A stretch of DNA of 43,676 nucleotides. Origin: Chara braunii. Lineage: Eukaryota; Streptophyta; Charophyceae; Charales; Characeae. A program made the position numbers and the translations under genes. The stretch is from the NCBI GenBank assembly GCA_003427395.1, contig BFEA01000048.1, forward strand, positions 1,144,426 to 1,188,101, in the 5' to 3' direction. Below, in pieces: positions 33,695 through 43,676 of the stretch (position 1 is the first letter of the stretch; every line of letters starts with the position of its first letter). Below the pieces are notes generated by a model that saw only the letters and a program-made list of their open reading frames with translations, searched no databases and was not told the origin of the DNA.

Positions 33695-34075
33695 TTTTTC
33701 TTCGCTTTCTACATGTGTGCGCAGGGGAACAAAGCATGTGACGAAGTAAGATCTGTCTGTGCGTGACTTTCTGCGCGGTTAAAGGTTGGCCCAAAGTGGG
33801 CCTCTGTACTCTTTTCTTTTTTCTTCTCTTTCTACATCCTTGCGCAGGGGCCACGAATTAGGAGTGGACAAAGCATGAGACAAACCAGGATCTGTCTGTG
33901 CGTGGTTTTCTTACCGGTTAAAGGTTGGGCCAAATTGGGCCTGACAGTGTGTACTTTTCTTTTTTGGGCTGTGTCTACATCCTTGCGCAGGGGCCACAAA
34001 TTAGGAGTGGGCAAAGCATGTGATGAACTAGGATCTGTCTGTGTGTGATTTTTTTTTCCCGCGGTTGGTGGCTGG
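33695..34075 (-). repeat. Three-copy tandem repeat containing the U6 snRNA 3' core
   Basis: Three units of about 125-145 bp share (plus strand) a T-rich start, TACATCCTTGCGCAGGGG, ACAAAGCATG, GATCTGTCTGTG and AAGGTTGG. Read on the minus strand, units 2 and 3 contain GGCCCCTGCGCAAGGATG (33852-33835 and 33995-33978), identical to the conserved 3' domain of U6 snRNA. Unit 1 (33727-33712) has a diverged version. The preceding minus-strand CCTAATT(C/T)GTGG resembles U6 GATTAGCATGG. The rest of U6 is missing, so these are derivatives, not genes. Confidence 0.7.
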
Positions 34076-34453
34076 CCTGAAGTGAGCCTGTGCACTACGA
34101 TAGACCAAGTTGTACTGTAGGAAGGACATTTTTGCAACTTGTAACTCGTCTCGTTTGGGCAGTTAGGACGTTCCTTAGAGAGCACGACTAAAAGATGACG
34201 CGCCATACTTGAATCGCCTTTCGAAACTGGCCGATTTGAATTTGCACATTTCAAACTGACCGAATTTTTATGCCCATGTAAAAGTTTTACTTGATCGTGA
34301 CTGAAATCGTGAAACTTACGTACCCCTTCTGGCTGTGCAGCCAATGGAGGGAGGAGGAGGAAGATTCACTGGAGAAACAAATTTCCTGCGAATCCACCAG
34401 AGAAACAATTTCTCTGGAAGTGCTCATGAGATTTCTTCGACAGTAACTGTTGG

Positions 34454-34502
<49 letters not shown>

Positions 34503-35090
34503 CAGCAACAACAACATTAAGCACTACACCAAATCCCCTAGAAACACCTGTAAAGTCAACAAAAAATTGACAAAAAAACAAAAAAAACAGAAACAATTAT
34601 CAAACCCCCTCTCACCTCACAAAACCTACATATATGTCATACAGGCCCTAGTTGCACCAATTGTCGTTGGCCAACATTTTGAATGCATCTGGACAACTTG
34701 CTTTTCCAGATTATTAAAAAAAAAAAAAAACTTGTCAAATGGCTAGTGGTGCAGCTAGGCCCATAGGCCATCGCCAACGACAGCCAAATCCGGTGAGGCA
34801 TCTTCGCAGAAACAAAGAGGCTCTCTGAGAGTACTGGTGAGAACTCTCAAGTACTTAAAAAAATAAAAAGCGACTAAACATCTTGCCTATTTTAGGAATC
34901 CTCCTTCGCTTGAACAATAGTGTTTTTTTTTTTTTTTTTTTTAATGAATAAAAAGTCTGAACCGTAGGAGCCTAGGAGGGAGACACACACACACACACAC
35001 ACAGAGATAAAGAGAGAGAGAGAGAGAGAGAGACTGGACGTATTTGACCATAATTACATCCAGTGTCATCCACAGATCAGTGAAAAAAGT
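34076..35090. other. Low-complexity-rich intergenic
   Basis: Holds an A run of nearly 50 bases (34454-34500), further A/T runs near 34714 and 34923-34942, and CA and GA microsatellites at 34984-35032. No gene is recognised. Confidence 0.6.
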
Positions 35091-35097
35091 TGTACTT

Positions 35098-35218
35098 GTC
35101 CTTCGGGACATCCACTAAAATTGGAACCAGACAGAAAAGATTAGAAGAAAGCCCCTAATACCCCCAAGCAAGTATGCTAGGATGACAAATATAGATTGAG
35201 AAATGGTCCAATTTTTTT
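35098..35218 (+). pseudogene. U6 snRNA pseudogene, near full length
   Basis: The U6 order is kept: 5' stem-loop GTCCTTCGGGACATCC, AAAATTGGAAC, a decayed ACAGAGA box (ACAGAAA) with AGATTAG, GCCCCT.., CAAG.., AGGATGACA, then TTGAGAAATGGTCCAATTTT and the terminal T run. It is ~120 nt against about 102 for U6, because extra bases lie between GCCCCT and AGGATGACA. No TATA box or upstream element is evident at the usual positions. The damaged catalytic box and insertions indicate a pseudogene. Confidence 0.85.
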
Positions 35219-35622
35219 AAGGATAAAAAGGTGGGTGGGGGGAATCGGAGTGCAAGTCCTGAGCGAGAATCAGTTTCCACGAACCATCGCGCCGTGGCAT
35301 TGACGTGCTGCAACGAAAAAAAAAAGAAAAGAAAGGATTCAATTACAGGGAATGCACCTTGTCAAGATATAGTGCAGTAATGCCGCTGACTGCTCTTCCA
35401 GTGGACCGTCCACTTGTATAGCCTGCATCCACACCACTTGGAGACCAAGAGGGGTCGCCGAAGGGCGGGGCGAAAAAACATTGAACATGAGGCTGTGGAC
35501 CAGTGGACCTCACAATAATGATGGGAATACTTCGGGGGCAAATACCTTACTTCGGCTCACGCTGGAACAAGCACCCCAGTCAATGGCCCGCTAACCCTTC
35601 TCATGCTATGACTGGATATGCT

Positions 35623-35695
<73 letters not shown>

Positions 35696-35696
35696 N

Positions 35697-35786
<90 letters not shown>

Positions 35787-35788
35787 CT
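35623..35788. repeat. Long CT microsatellite
   Basis: About 145 bases of CT repeat with one ambiguous base at 35696, followed by a short CTAT run. The ambiguity probably marks a gap-fill or unresolved length. Confidence 0.97.
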
Positions 35789-36014
35789 GCCTCTCCCTCC
35801 TCGAGTAGTACTTGCCCATCATTCTCCATTCCGCCAAGTGATTCTCCTCTGCGCACGGGTTTAATAGTCGAAAATTCTTGAAATAGAAGCCTGTACAATA
35901 GGCCTTGTCCCCAGTTGTCTGAGAGTGTTCAAGATAACGCGCTTGGTGTTCCGGCTGTAAAACATGGGGATCGTTGCTGGTCTGACTGACTCTGACACGC
36001 TCTGCTGAGTCTGC

Positions 36015-36650
36015 TCCATAACACATTAAATCCCATGAGTTCGATTACAAAAATTAATCTGGAGGTGACACCAGCCACAACTATTCTTGCTTCGATTGCG
36101 GAATTGAAACTGGTCATGAAACTTGCGTCTCCTGCAGCGCTTTCAGTTGCCTATTGCTCTTGTGTTTCCAAAGACTTAGTCTCTTTCTTGAGAAAGAGAC
36201 AGGCAAAGAGCATGATTATGCAAGCCGTACAAATAGGCTACACAGTGCATCTCACTAGCGTTAGTTCCATGGGAAGGACGCTACACGTCGCGCTCTTCCT
36301 TCATAGCGTACGAGATAAAGCGCTTCGAAAACTCCCAGCTGCAATACACGACGATGATGATGGGATTACTGCTGTTCTGACATAGTCTACTCCCATGGCA
36401 CATCAAATCCCATGAGTCCGTTTACAGAAATGAATCTGAATCGTGAAACCAGCCACATTCATGAGTCAAACACAGAACTGAAACTGATCTTGGAGCCTGC
36501 GTCTCTCGAAAAACCTGTGTATGCTGCTGTCCATTCAGTTGCCGACAGCTCTTGTGTTTCCAACGTCTACAAAGTGCAACTCCCTAGTTCCATGGGACCA
36601 TGGGACCGTCGCTTCAGGCCGCGCTCTTCAGGTCAGAAATGTTATGATAA
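36015..36650 (+). repeat. Diverged ~380-bp direct duplication
   Basis: Blocks in 36019-36295 recur in 36398-36630: CA.ATCAAATCCCATGAGT, ACCAGCCACA, CTTGTGTTTCCAA, AGTTCCATGGGA, CGCGCTCTTC. Both copies have an open frame in the same phase (36035-36385 and 36412-36873). They share an MS..T..NL start, a TELKL/AELKL block and a SSCVS/CSCVS block. The second also continues into unrelated sequence. I do not recognise a protein family; it could be a duplicated noncoding repeat or remnants of a small gene pair. Confidence 0.55.
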
Positions 36651-36747
36651 GGTTCGATGGGAAGCTCGGCGTCTGGTCCTCTTCTGTTCCAAGGTTCAGT
36701 TTATTCAAGTCTTTGTAGGCGGCATGTCACTGTCCTTATTAAGCTCC

Positions 36748-36806
36748 ACGCCTACGCAGGTGCCCCGCAGTCAGCTCCACGCCTACGCAGGTGCCCTGCA
36801 GTCTAG
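36748..36806. repeat. Short tandem duplication
   Basis: The phrase AGCTCCACGCCTACGCAGG plus TGCCC(C/T)GCAGTC occurs twice in direct succession. Confidence 0.8.
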
Positions 36807-36873
36807 CTCCCATCGTGTCGGCATCTCCAGCTTGGATGGAGTGACCACAATGGTGTCATCGTGCTTTGGCTAG

Positions 36874-37846
36874 CCGACCACTTCTCGCTCCAAGGTTGCT
36901 GCAGAAAGCCATAATTGTCTGCACAGTGCACACCCCTACTTGCTTCCACCAGGCATCGGGAGAGAACCCCAACCAATGACTTGCTGTTTTCTGGTCGCCT
37001 GTAGCCTCTCTCTGTCGAGGCTGTACCATAAGTGGGGTAGATTCGCAGTTTTGTTTGGCTGAGGGCTAACCGTGTGACCTGCCTGTAAGGAAAATTCGTG
37101 AGGGACATATCTGTAAATACGGGAAAATACAGGCCCGTACTAACTGAACTTCCTACAGCTAACCTAACTGCGAATAGCAGGGCCGGGCTACCCCTAGGAG
37201 TCTAGGACAGACAGGCCCTAAGGGCCTATGCTGATAGACGGTCCTATAGCCTATAGCCGGGTAAGGTAGAGGCCAAGAGGCCGAAACTGATACGGTACCG
37301 GTCGGTCAGTCAGTCCGGTCTAGGTCGAGCCTAGGCTAGTTTAGTCTATGGATAGAATGGGCACATCGGTTCAGGGCTTTTGGCAGTTCGTACCGAGTAC
37401 ATCGCTGCTGCGCTACGCGTGAACCGGAAGTGGTGACGGCTCAGCGTGGAAGGAGACAGGCATAGCCAGACCTCCGGAGCACCGGCCATAGCTGGGACCT
37501 GCGCTGTACTCTGCCAGCATGCAGGGGCTGACAGAGGTCTGGGCTATCGAGGTCTGCTGGAGGCGAGAGAACTGCTGGACCCTCCTCCGGAGTGGGGTTC
37601 CAGGGTGGTGGCGCTGCAGCCATAGGTGCAGCTTCTTCCTTAGAGGTCATCTTGTCAGGGTTTGGTGGTGCTGCTGCAGACTTCCACCCGGGAAGTCTTT
37701 CGACACTTCGTCATCATCAGATACTGTGGCGCTGGTCTTCTTCTTCATCCTATGAGTGGCGCTTGGCCTCAGAGGCCTGTTTCAGGGTGGCGCTTCCCTT
37801 TGGAGGCTGTATCTGGGTGGCGCTTGATGTTTCAGGGGCTCAGGAG
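36874..37846. other. Intergenic, no gene recognised
   Basis: No gene is recognised. It contains CTATAGCCTATAGCC and GGTCGGTCAGTCAGTCCGGTC short repeats near 37240-37320 and repeated CAGGGTGGCGCTT phrases near 37784-37826. It flanks the third LTR element. Confidence 0.4.
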
Positions 37847-38233
37847 TGTTACGCGTGACTAATCAGGGTTGGGGAGTGAAGCGCTGCTCATTTCTGAGCA
37901 GCGCACTGTAGTTCTGAAGTTATCTTGACAATTCAAGACTCTGAGTTTAATAAACAGTGTGTAACTAGGTTTGGACTATCATCGTTTCATTGTTTCCTGG
38001 ATGTGATCTGCTCGACTTTTCTTTATGATTGGTGGTGAGGATTGAGTGGAGTGAATTGCACTTCCAGTGTACCCTGTCATATCGCATGGTCAAGTCTTCC
38101 GTTGTGTTTCTCTCTCCCTGTGCGGTGTGATACTCCTATCCTCTCTCCTTCCTTATGTGTATGTATGGGCATACCTGGAAGTCTATGTGAGTGAGTGTTG
38201 GTCTGCAGACAACAAACAACCAAAATCATAACA
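37847..38233 (+). repeat. Putative 5' LTR of a third Gypsy element
   Basis: The right end is set by the primer-binding site that follows. The left end is inferred from the inverted terminal bases TGTTA at 37847 and TAACA ending at 38233. An AATAAA signal lies at about 37950. No second LTR is present in the window, so the left boundary could not be confirmed by alignment. Confidence 0.55.
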
Positions 38234-38235
38234 GT

Positions 38236-38247
38236 TGGTATCGGAGC
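38236..38247 (+). other. Primer-binding site of third element
   Basis: TGGTATCGGAGC, the same 12 bases as in the nested element, complementary to initiator tRNA-Met with one change, 2 bases after the presumed LTR end. Confidence 0.85.
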
Positions 38248-39744
38248 GATTGGATCCAGACTCTGGAGCGATTGATGAGTTGGAGCACCCATCATCATCT
38301 GGCGAGATACTGGAGTTGAGTCTTATGGCGATTCATCATCTTCAGGGTTGTTGTCAGTAAGGGTGGTGGTAGTGAGTGTGTGGCGAGAAGAATTGGGCAG
38401 AGGGTGACTCACTCCTGGCTAGGGTTGTGCAGGAGTGGTTGGCGATTGGAGTTCGGAGACCTGAGAGGCTCTGGGAGACCATTTTTAGCCTAACGATTCA
38501 TCTGGACGCTGGTGATTGGCAGGGAAGTGATCCTAGGAGGGTGCGATTGTGGAATTGGATAAGAATCCCCAATTTCCAAGCAGCGCAGTACAGGGTGATG
38601 TGGCGTTGCACTAAGTTTGGCAGTTATTGGCACCTGGGAGTCCGAATTCTTTCAATATGTCAGTTGGGGGTGAAGCGCCTCAACGTAATCTACTGGATGA
38701 CCAAGTTTCAGGCAATTTGGTACGTGGGAACACTGAATACTCTCTTGAGATGAAACTAGCGAGATGGGGTTGACCAGTTAGCCATAACCAGGGTTTCATG
38801 CATCTTCTTTAGAGTCGACTCTGAAGTAAGTATGTTCCTTACTCCATCCTGTGTGGCGATTCTTGGGCTATTTTTAGAATAGCGAAATTTTGTACGTCTG
38901 TTAGTGTACAGTTGAAAATTGAAATTCAGACTGTGGGACAGCTATATCCAACTTCCCCTACGTATCTTCTTTGGCTTCTACTAACCCTGTTTGACCTTCT
39001 TTCTGACTCATATTTCATCTGTGTCTGCTTTAAAGTATTGTGATTGATACTGTGTAGTGAATTGGTGAATTCAGGGTCCTGCTTTTAGTGATACTGCAAA
39101 TTTGAATTTTGCGCTGACATAGCTAAAGCTTGGCTAGACTAGGGTCAGTCATAACTTTGATTCTGTCCGTCATAATTCAATTATGTCAGTCCCTGATAAA
39201 TCGCAATTCAGTACTCCGGCTGTGTCTGAAATCGCACATCCAGATTTGATGTCTTGAGTCAGTTACAGTGAAAACTGTAATTCGCCATACCCTGGGTATG
39301 GCATACAGGGTCATACAGTGGTGAAGGTCTTAAAATAGGGTTACCTGTAAATCGCTGCATCTTGGTCATCAGTGGACACCTGTCAACCCCTAGTTAGTCA
39401 CTCTGTCTAATTGCTAATCGACACTAATCAGTCCAAGACTTCAGCCTGTCAGCTATTCAAGAAGGATTTGCAATTATTGCATGCAATTGTTGTGTCAGGG
39501 CAGGGATGGGAAAATCGTGAAATTGATTTTTGTTGAGTCTACTCTTAACTGACCCTGACCCTCAAGCGGTCTGTTGAGACTGAGCACTCACTTGCTCAGA
39601 ACTAATCAACCTTCTCTCTCCAGACAAGTGACAACAATTGGGTGAGTAGTACTGAAGAAAAATCTTAATTCCTGTTACCTCCTGTTTTGTCTCTGATTGA
39701 TTGTTTATTTTTATTTTTATTTATCTGCATTGTGGGTAACCAAA
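38248..39744 (+). other. Long leader of third element
   Basis: About 1.5 kb between primer-binding site and gag, noncoding as far as I can see. The open frame at 38376-38753 has no recognisable domain and sits in the leader; I do not call it a gene. Confidence 0.55.
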
Positions 39745-41956
39745 ATGGCCGATGCTGATAAGGGCGAAGTGCCTAAGAAGGGTGAGACTTCTGAGGTGAA
39801 GCCTCTGGTACCGCCCAAGCCGCCGGTTCTGCTTGACCCTCTAGAGGGTGAAGTGCGGGCCCAGGAGGAGATACTCCGCCAACAGGCCAAGGCAGTTGAG
39901 TATCTAAAGGCCGAGATGAAGAGGAAGGAGGAATCTGCCAGAAAGGAAACAAGAAGGAGGGAACTGGCAGTTGTCGTGGAGAAGGTAAGAGCTGGTGGCA
40001 GCTCGAGTCAGTACAATAAGGACATAGCTGAATTCGTCCTTTTGCAGGACGGAATTCATCAGTCCTATTTTACTAACTGGGACGCCAGGATCACCTGTCT
40101 GGAGGACAGCATGGCTGAGCATACTCAGCAGCTGAAAAATAATTCCTCCAAACTGGACCGTCTCTTCGTCCACCTGCAGATCCCACCTGCTCAGACAACT
40201 CCTCCCTCTCCTGGACCATCTCAAGCAAGCTTCCTGAAACTCTCATGATCCAAACCCTCATCCCCATCCTCTACCCCCAAATCAACAGCAGCTTCACAGG
40301 CCTCAACACCATTTGATTTCCAGCGGCCCAAGCTGACACCTCCACCCATGTTCTCAGGTGAGGACCCGAAGGTGGATGTTGCAGATTGGGTCACTGCCCA
40401 AAGAACCTACCTGAGTCGGTTCAAATGTGATGAGGACGTCAAGGTGTCTGCCATCCTTGCTCGTTTGGAGCGGACTGCACTAAAATGGTGCACTTCCACC
40501 TCCAGCAAACAAGGAATGGAAATGTCGGATTGGGCATAGAGGTTGGGGGTGGCTGGTTTTCTACAGGCCCTGCAGGATAGGTTTGCAAACAAGGAGCAGG
40601 TCAAGAAAGCAGCAAATAAAATTATGCGTCTGGGCCAAAAGAAATTTGATGGCTCCTTGTTTAAACTTTATTCAACCTTTGAGAGTCTGACTTCGACTCC
40701 AGGGTTAGAAATGAGTGAGCAGGATCTGCTCATTCATTTCTTGCATGTAGCGCCTGAGCAATACCAACTGGCTTTATTCTCTCAGGGCCACAAGGACTGG
40801 CGGTCCTTTGGTAGAGAAACCCTGGACTTGGAGTCCTAACTCCATGTCCTGGAAGCACCTTCTGAAGGAAGAAAGACACCCTCCTCCAAATGGGCGAAGG
40901 AGGAGGAAGGGTGCCCTGTTTGCTGCTGGAGCTTCAAGATCAGATAGTGACGCAGCATCCCAGGGTGGGAGCCCTCCACCTGGGACTGCTTCATCAACTG
41001 CTGCAAATTCTGTTGTTCTTGCCTTGGCTAATGCTTTGATGGGCCTGACAAAGGGCAAAGCCCCATCCCAGAAAGCATCAACTAGCAAACCGGGAAAAGG
41101 AAAGAGACATGCCTCTTTCCGTGGTGCCCAGAGAGTTCCATTACCACGGGACGCCCGATGGCCAACTGATCCCCTTGATCCTTCCACCTTCCCCGGTATG
41201 CACTCAGGATCCAGGAGGGGGTATGGAGGAAGAGAAAGGACAAGGTGGTCTGCTTGAGATGCGAGGGGGACCATTTCTTGAAGGACTGTCCCAACATGCC
41301 TCGTAGGTCTACATGCAGCTTTAGTTTAAAAAATAGAGCAGAGAGAGGTGGAAGCAACAACTGCTTCCACCAATGGTGATTCACTTTCAGATGAGGGTGA
41401 ATCTTCACATTCTCTCGCTGATTCTTCCCTTTCTGGAGTTGCATCTTCAGGGTCTTCCACTTTTGAAGACTCTGAGTTGGATAAGACGTGGGAGGAGAAT
41501 GATGCTCAGTGCCTTGCTGATCTTTTCCTGTCCTTGCAGGAATAGAAGAAAAAACATAGGTCTGAACTAATCCTACTTCGACCCTTCATCCTGGGAGCCA
41601 AGATCAAAGGGCTCTTGGACTGTGGGGCTACTCGCAACTTCATCTCTCCCAAGGCAGTCAGCAAGTTGCACTTGGATCAAGGGTCGGTGAAATTGCGACA
41701 GCCTATAGAGGTGCGCATTGGAGACTCTTCCGCAGTTAAGATCACTATTGTTGTCAAGGGCCTACCTGTGTCATTTGACAAGCAGGGAGAAATCAGATAC
41801 TACCTGAATTTCTATGTGTTTGTTAATGTCCCCTTTGACCTTGTCTTCCCTATGCAGTGGTTTGGTGCCACCAATCCTAGGATTGACTGGCGGATTCCAA
41901 GGTTTGAGCTACCTGACCGACATGAGGTATATCGCCCTTGCATGCTCGGTGACTAG
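39745..41956 (+). pseudogene. Degenerate gag-protease of third Gypsy element
   Basis: The start is the ATG at 39745 (MADADKGEVPKKGE), followed by a Lys/Glu-rich coiled segment to a TGA at 40246. Gag continues in the same frame through a TAG at 40537 (in a Trp context) and a TAA at 40837. Gag core phrases are MFSGEDPKVDVADWV and AILARLERTALKWC. A frame change carries a basic, Ser-rich linker (about 40840-41240). The frame returns for a zinc knuckle CLRCEGDHFLKDC (41251-41289), with three rather than four residues before His. Another frame change leads to the retropepsin, LLDCGATRNFIS near 41609-41644, with Cys at the usual Ser/Thr place as in the nested element. It ends at TAG 41954. No RT, RNase H or integrase follows, so pol is truncated. 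Confidence 0.85.
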
Positions 41957-42596
41957 TATCATCCGACCAGTAGTTGTTATTGCATGAGTACTCACATATT
42001 TCTGCGATTTTCACACCAGACATTATTTTGAGATTGAGATGAATTGTCTTGGGTGTGTTGTTCGCATTTATATCTTGAAAGCTAAATATTTCTTTTATAA
42101 TTTTTTACTAATGACGTTTCTCTTTCTTTTAGAGATTTCACTCTTTTTTTTTTGCCTCACAAATGGTTAACGGGGACCCCCATTTTCAGGCCCTAGGTTA
42201 CGAGTCCAAAACTGAAATTAGGGTTTTTGGGTCAAATTTTATGTTTTTTTATTTTTTTTGTTTTTGCCTATTCTTGTTTTGGTTCAAGGTTTGTGTGTGT
42301 CAAATTTTGTGTCATTTGGAGAATTGGAATTTCCTCTGTTAAGATTTCTGAAATTGAGATGTTGGCGAAATTTCATGAAAATGCACTTTTGCCTTGCTGT
42401 TTTATATGTTTTTAATTACATTTTTTTGGATTTTGTTTTGCAGTTAGTTAGTATGGTCTCCACTTTACGAATTGATGACAAGTTTGATTAAAATGACCCT
42501 TTGGTTTTCTAATAAATGACATGCAAGTGGTCTGAAAATTAGGGTCTTCGTTAACCTTCTTTTTTTTTTTTTTTTTTTTTTTTTCCTCTCTCTCTC
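41957..42596. other. AT-rich noncoding sequence after truncated pol
   Basis: T-rich, with a T run at 42561-42584. Nothing resembles reverse transcriptase or the 37847-38233 LTR. It may be unrelated sequence joined to the truncated element. Confidence 0.45.
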
Positions 42597-42809
42597 CACA
42601 ACCCTCGTTTGTTGTCCTCTTCTCCCTCTCTACCTACGGTTTACCGGGCAGCTCTGTTTGACTATATATATTTATATATATATATGGCTTGTGATAGGGT
42701 GTGAACCGACAGTCTATAGAGTTTTCCATCTGGTATGGGTGAGTGATAGTCTACTTTGATTTTGGCTAAGGTAGATTATCATTTACAGTGTAATCAGTGA
42801 GGGGATTCT

Positions 42810-42869
42810 GCAGACTGTTGAGGGTTCAACCTCCTGATGAGTCGGTGAAACTCTGACGAAACAGTTTGT
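42810..42869 (+). ncRNA. Type III hammerhead ribozyme, complete core
   Basis: Helix III is GCAGACTGT (42810-42818) with ACAGTTTGT (42861-42869), 9 pairs including two G-U. The cleavage triplet is GTU (T at 42819), with cleavage predicted after 42819. Helix I is GAGG/CCTC (42820-42823/42830-42833) closed by a six-base loop. CTGATGA is at 42834-42840. Helix II is GTCGG with CTGAC allowing one G-U (42841-42845/42853-42857), and GAA is at 42858-42860. All invariant core positions (C3 to A9, G12-A14, A15.1-U16.1, H17) are satisfied. Hammerheads of this open-helix-III type occur in plant retrozymes and viroid-like RNAs; activity here is predicted, not shown. Confidence 0.85.
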
Positions 42870-43234
42870 CACAGCCCCTCGTTTCTTGTCCTCTTCTCTC
42901 TCTCTGCGTACGGTTTACCGGACAGTTCTATTTGTGACGATATATGCTACGACTTCCCTAGCTTCCTGCTATGGTTTTTTTCGGTCAGGTCGAGCGGCAG
43001 TGGTCGGGGCCGTTACTAGGCGGCCATGTTGTGCCTCTAGTGCCAGCGGCGTGTCTGGAGTGTATTTTTTGGCTGTGACAGACCTTTTTTTGTTTCGTGG
43101 ATGTTTTGTTGGCTTGTGATGGGGTGTGAACCGACAGTCTGTAGAGTTTTCCATCTGGTGTGGGTGAGTGATAGTCTATTTTGATTTTGGTTAAGGTAGA
43201 TTATCATTTAGAGTGTAATTAGTGAGGGGATTCT

Positions 43235-43294
43235 GCAGACTGTTGAGGGTTTAGCCTCGTGATGAGTCTGTGAAACTCCGACGAAACAGTTTGT
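43235..43294 (+). ncRNA. Type III hammerhead ribozyme, mutated core
   Basis: Same fold as the copy 425 bases upstream: helix III GCAGACTGT/ACAGTTTGT, cleavage site after T43244, helix I GAGG/CCTC with a changed loop, and GAA at 43283-43285. The CTGATGA box reads GTGATGA (G at 43259), replacing the invariant C3 that pairs with G8 in the active fold. Helix II is also reduced to GTC/GAC. It is predicted to be inactive or strongly impaired. Confidence 0.8.
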
Positions 43295-43375
43295 CACAGC
43301 CCCTCGTTTGTTGTCTTCTTCTCTCTCTTTGCCTACGGTTTACCGCGCAGTTCTGTTTGTATATATATATATACA

Positions 43376-43474
43376 AGGTTGTCGGCGTTCGGGACGGGCC
43401 GAACGCCCGAACCCGAACGCCCTAACATGCAGCACCCCTTCTCGACGTGTTCGGCCGTTCGGCCGAACGCGGAC

Positions 43475-43506
<32 letters not shown>

Positions 43507-43676
43507 CATTCCAAAAAACTTGAAAACAAATATATGTTATGCAGAAGAATAAACGGAACAACATTTGCCTCAACGTACATCCAAATTCTTTACCAAATTT
43601 GAAATAAAAATCAAATATTAAAAATAAATAATAATAATGAAAATTAGAAAAAATAAAACGAGAATGAAATTATTGA
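43376..43676 (+). mobile_element. CGAACG-rich element related to the MITE, runs off window
   Basis: Dense CGAACG/GTTCGG motifs (43388-43472), an A run, then CCAAAAAACTTGAAAACAAA and TATATGTTATG...ACATTTGCC. This matches the minus strand of the 16784-17138 MITE in the same order (TCCAAAAAATCTGAAAAAAA, TATATGTTATG, ACTTTTGCC). The left end lies in or near a TA run, CAAGGTTGTCGGCG, and the right end is outside the window, so terminal repeats and target duplication cannot be checked. Confidence 0.65.

Larger units (their letters stand above)
42597..43359 (+). repeat. 425-bp tandem repeat with hammerhead ribozymes
   Basis: Block X (CAC..CCCTCGTTT.TTGTC ... TACGGTTTACCG..CAG.TCT) occurs at 42597-42660, 42870-42934 and 43295-43359. 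Block Y (GGCTTGTGAT.GGGTGTGAAC ... GAAACAGTTTGTCACAGCC) occurs at 42686-42876 and 43111-43301. X2-X3, Y1-Y2 and the two ribozyme cleavage sites are all 425 bases apart. The first unit lacks the ~175-bp segment found between X2 and Y2 and has a TA-rich run instead; X3 is likewise followed by a TA run. I find no LTR primer-binding site between units. Confidence 0.88.

Noticed and set aside
35503-35881. Ser-Leu repeat proteins over CT/GA runs (also near 3198, 8807, 14191)
   Set aside because: Translation of dinucleotide microsatellites.
38376-38753. 125-codon open frame in the leader of the third element
   Set aside because: Lies between primer-binding site and gag, with no recognisable motif or conservation that I can see.

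Overview
No intact host protein gene is visible in this window. It is a mobile-element graveyard from a plant-type nuclear genome. Chromodomain-bearing Ty3/Gypsy elements primed by initiator tRNA-Met, spliceosomal U2/U6 snRNA-derived sequences, long CT/GA microsatellites, a satellite array and hammerhead ribozymes all point to a streptophyte (land plant or charophyte alga). A Chara-like alga is my guess from overall texture, not something the sequence proves. Two ambiguous bases (16946, 35696) and a Tn5/Nextera mate-pair junction adapter left in the sequence (6981-7018) show that this is a draft shotgun assembly.

Left part (1-6851): short tandem and inverted repeats, a perfect 161-bp tandem duplication, a GA/CT palindrome next to a U6-like fragment, and a U2-like snRNA relic on the minus strand inside a ~288-bp tandem duplication.

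Centre (6852-32746): I read this as one nested minus-strand Gypsy element of about 26 kb. Its 5' LTR is at 30302-32746, its primer-binding site abuts 30302, its decayed gag-pol runs 20082->14893, its polypurine tract is at 8038-8050 and its 3' LTR is at 6852-8037. Between primer site and gag it carries an 8.9-kb array of a ~193-bp satellite. Three later insertions sit inside it. The first is a plus-strand Gypsy element with matching 5-bp target duplications (8295-14805) whose pol lacks most of RT and all of RNase H and integrase. The second is a 355-bp hAT-like MITE with an 8-bp target duplication (16784-17138). The third is a tRNA-headed, poly(A)-tailed retroposon in the 5' LTR (about 31164-32540).

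Right part (32747-43676): tandem repeats containing the U6 3' core on the minus strand, a near-complete U6 pseudogene, a long CT microsatellite, a diverged direct duplication, and a third Gypsy element (5' LTR 37847-38233, gag-protease relic 39745-41956). A 425-bp tandem repeat follows, each unit of which carries a type III hammerhead ribozyme. The first copy has a complete catalytic core and the second has a core mutation. The window ends in a CGAACG-rich element related to the MITE.

The most novel items are the tandem hammerhead unit (a possible retrozyme-like or circular-RNA-forming repeat), the satellite array inside a retrotransposon leader, and the U6-derived tandem repeats.
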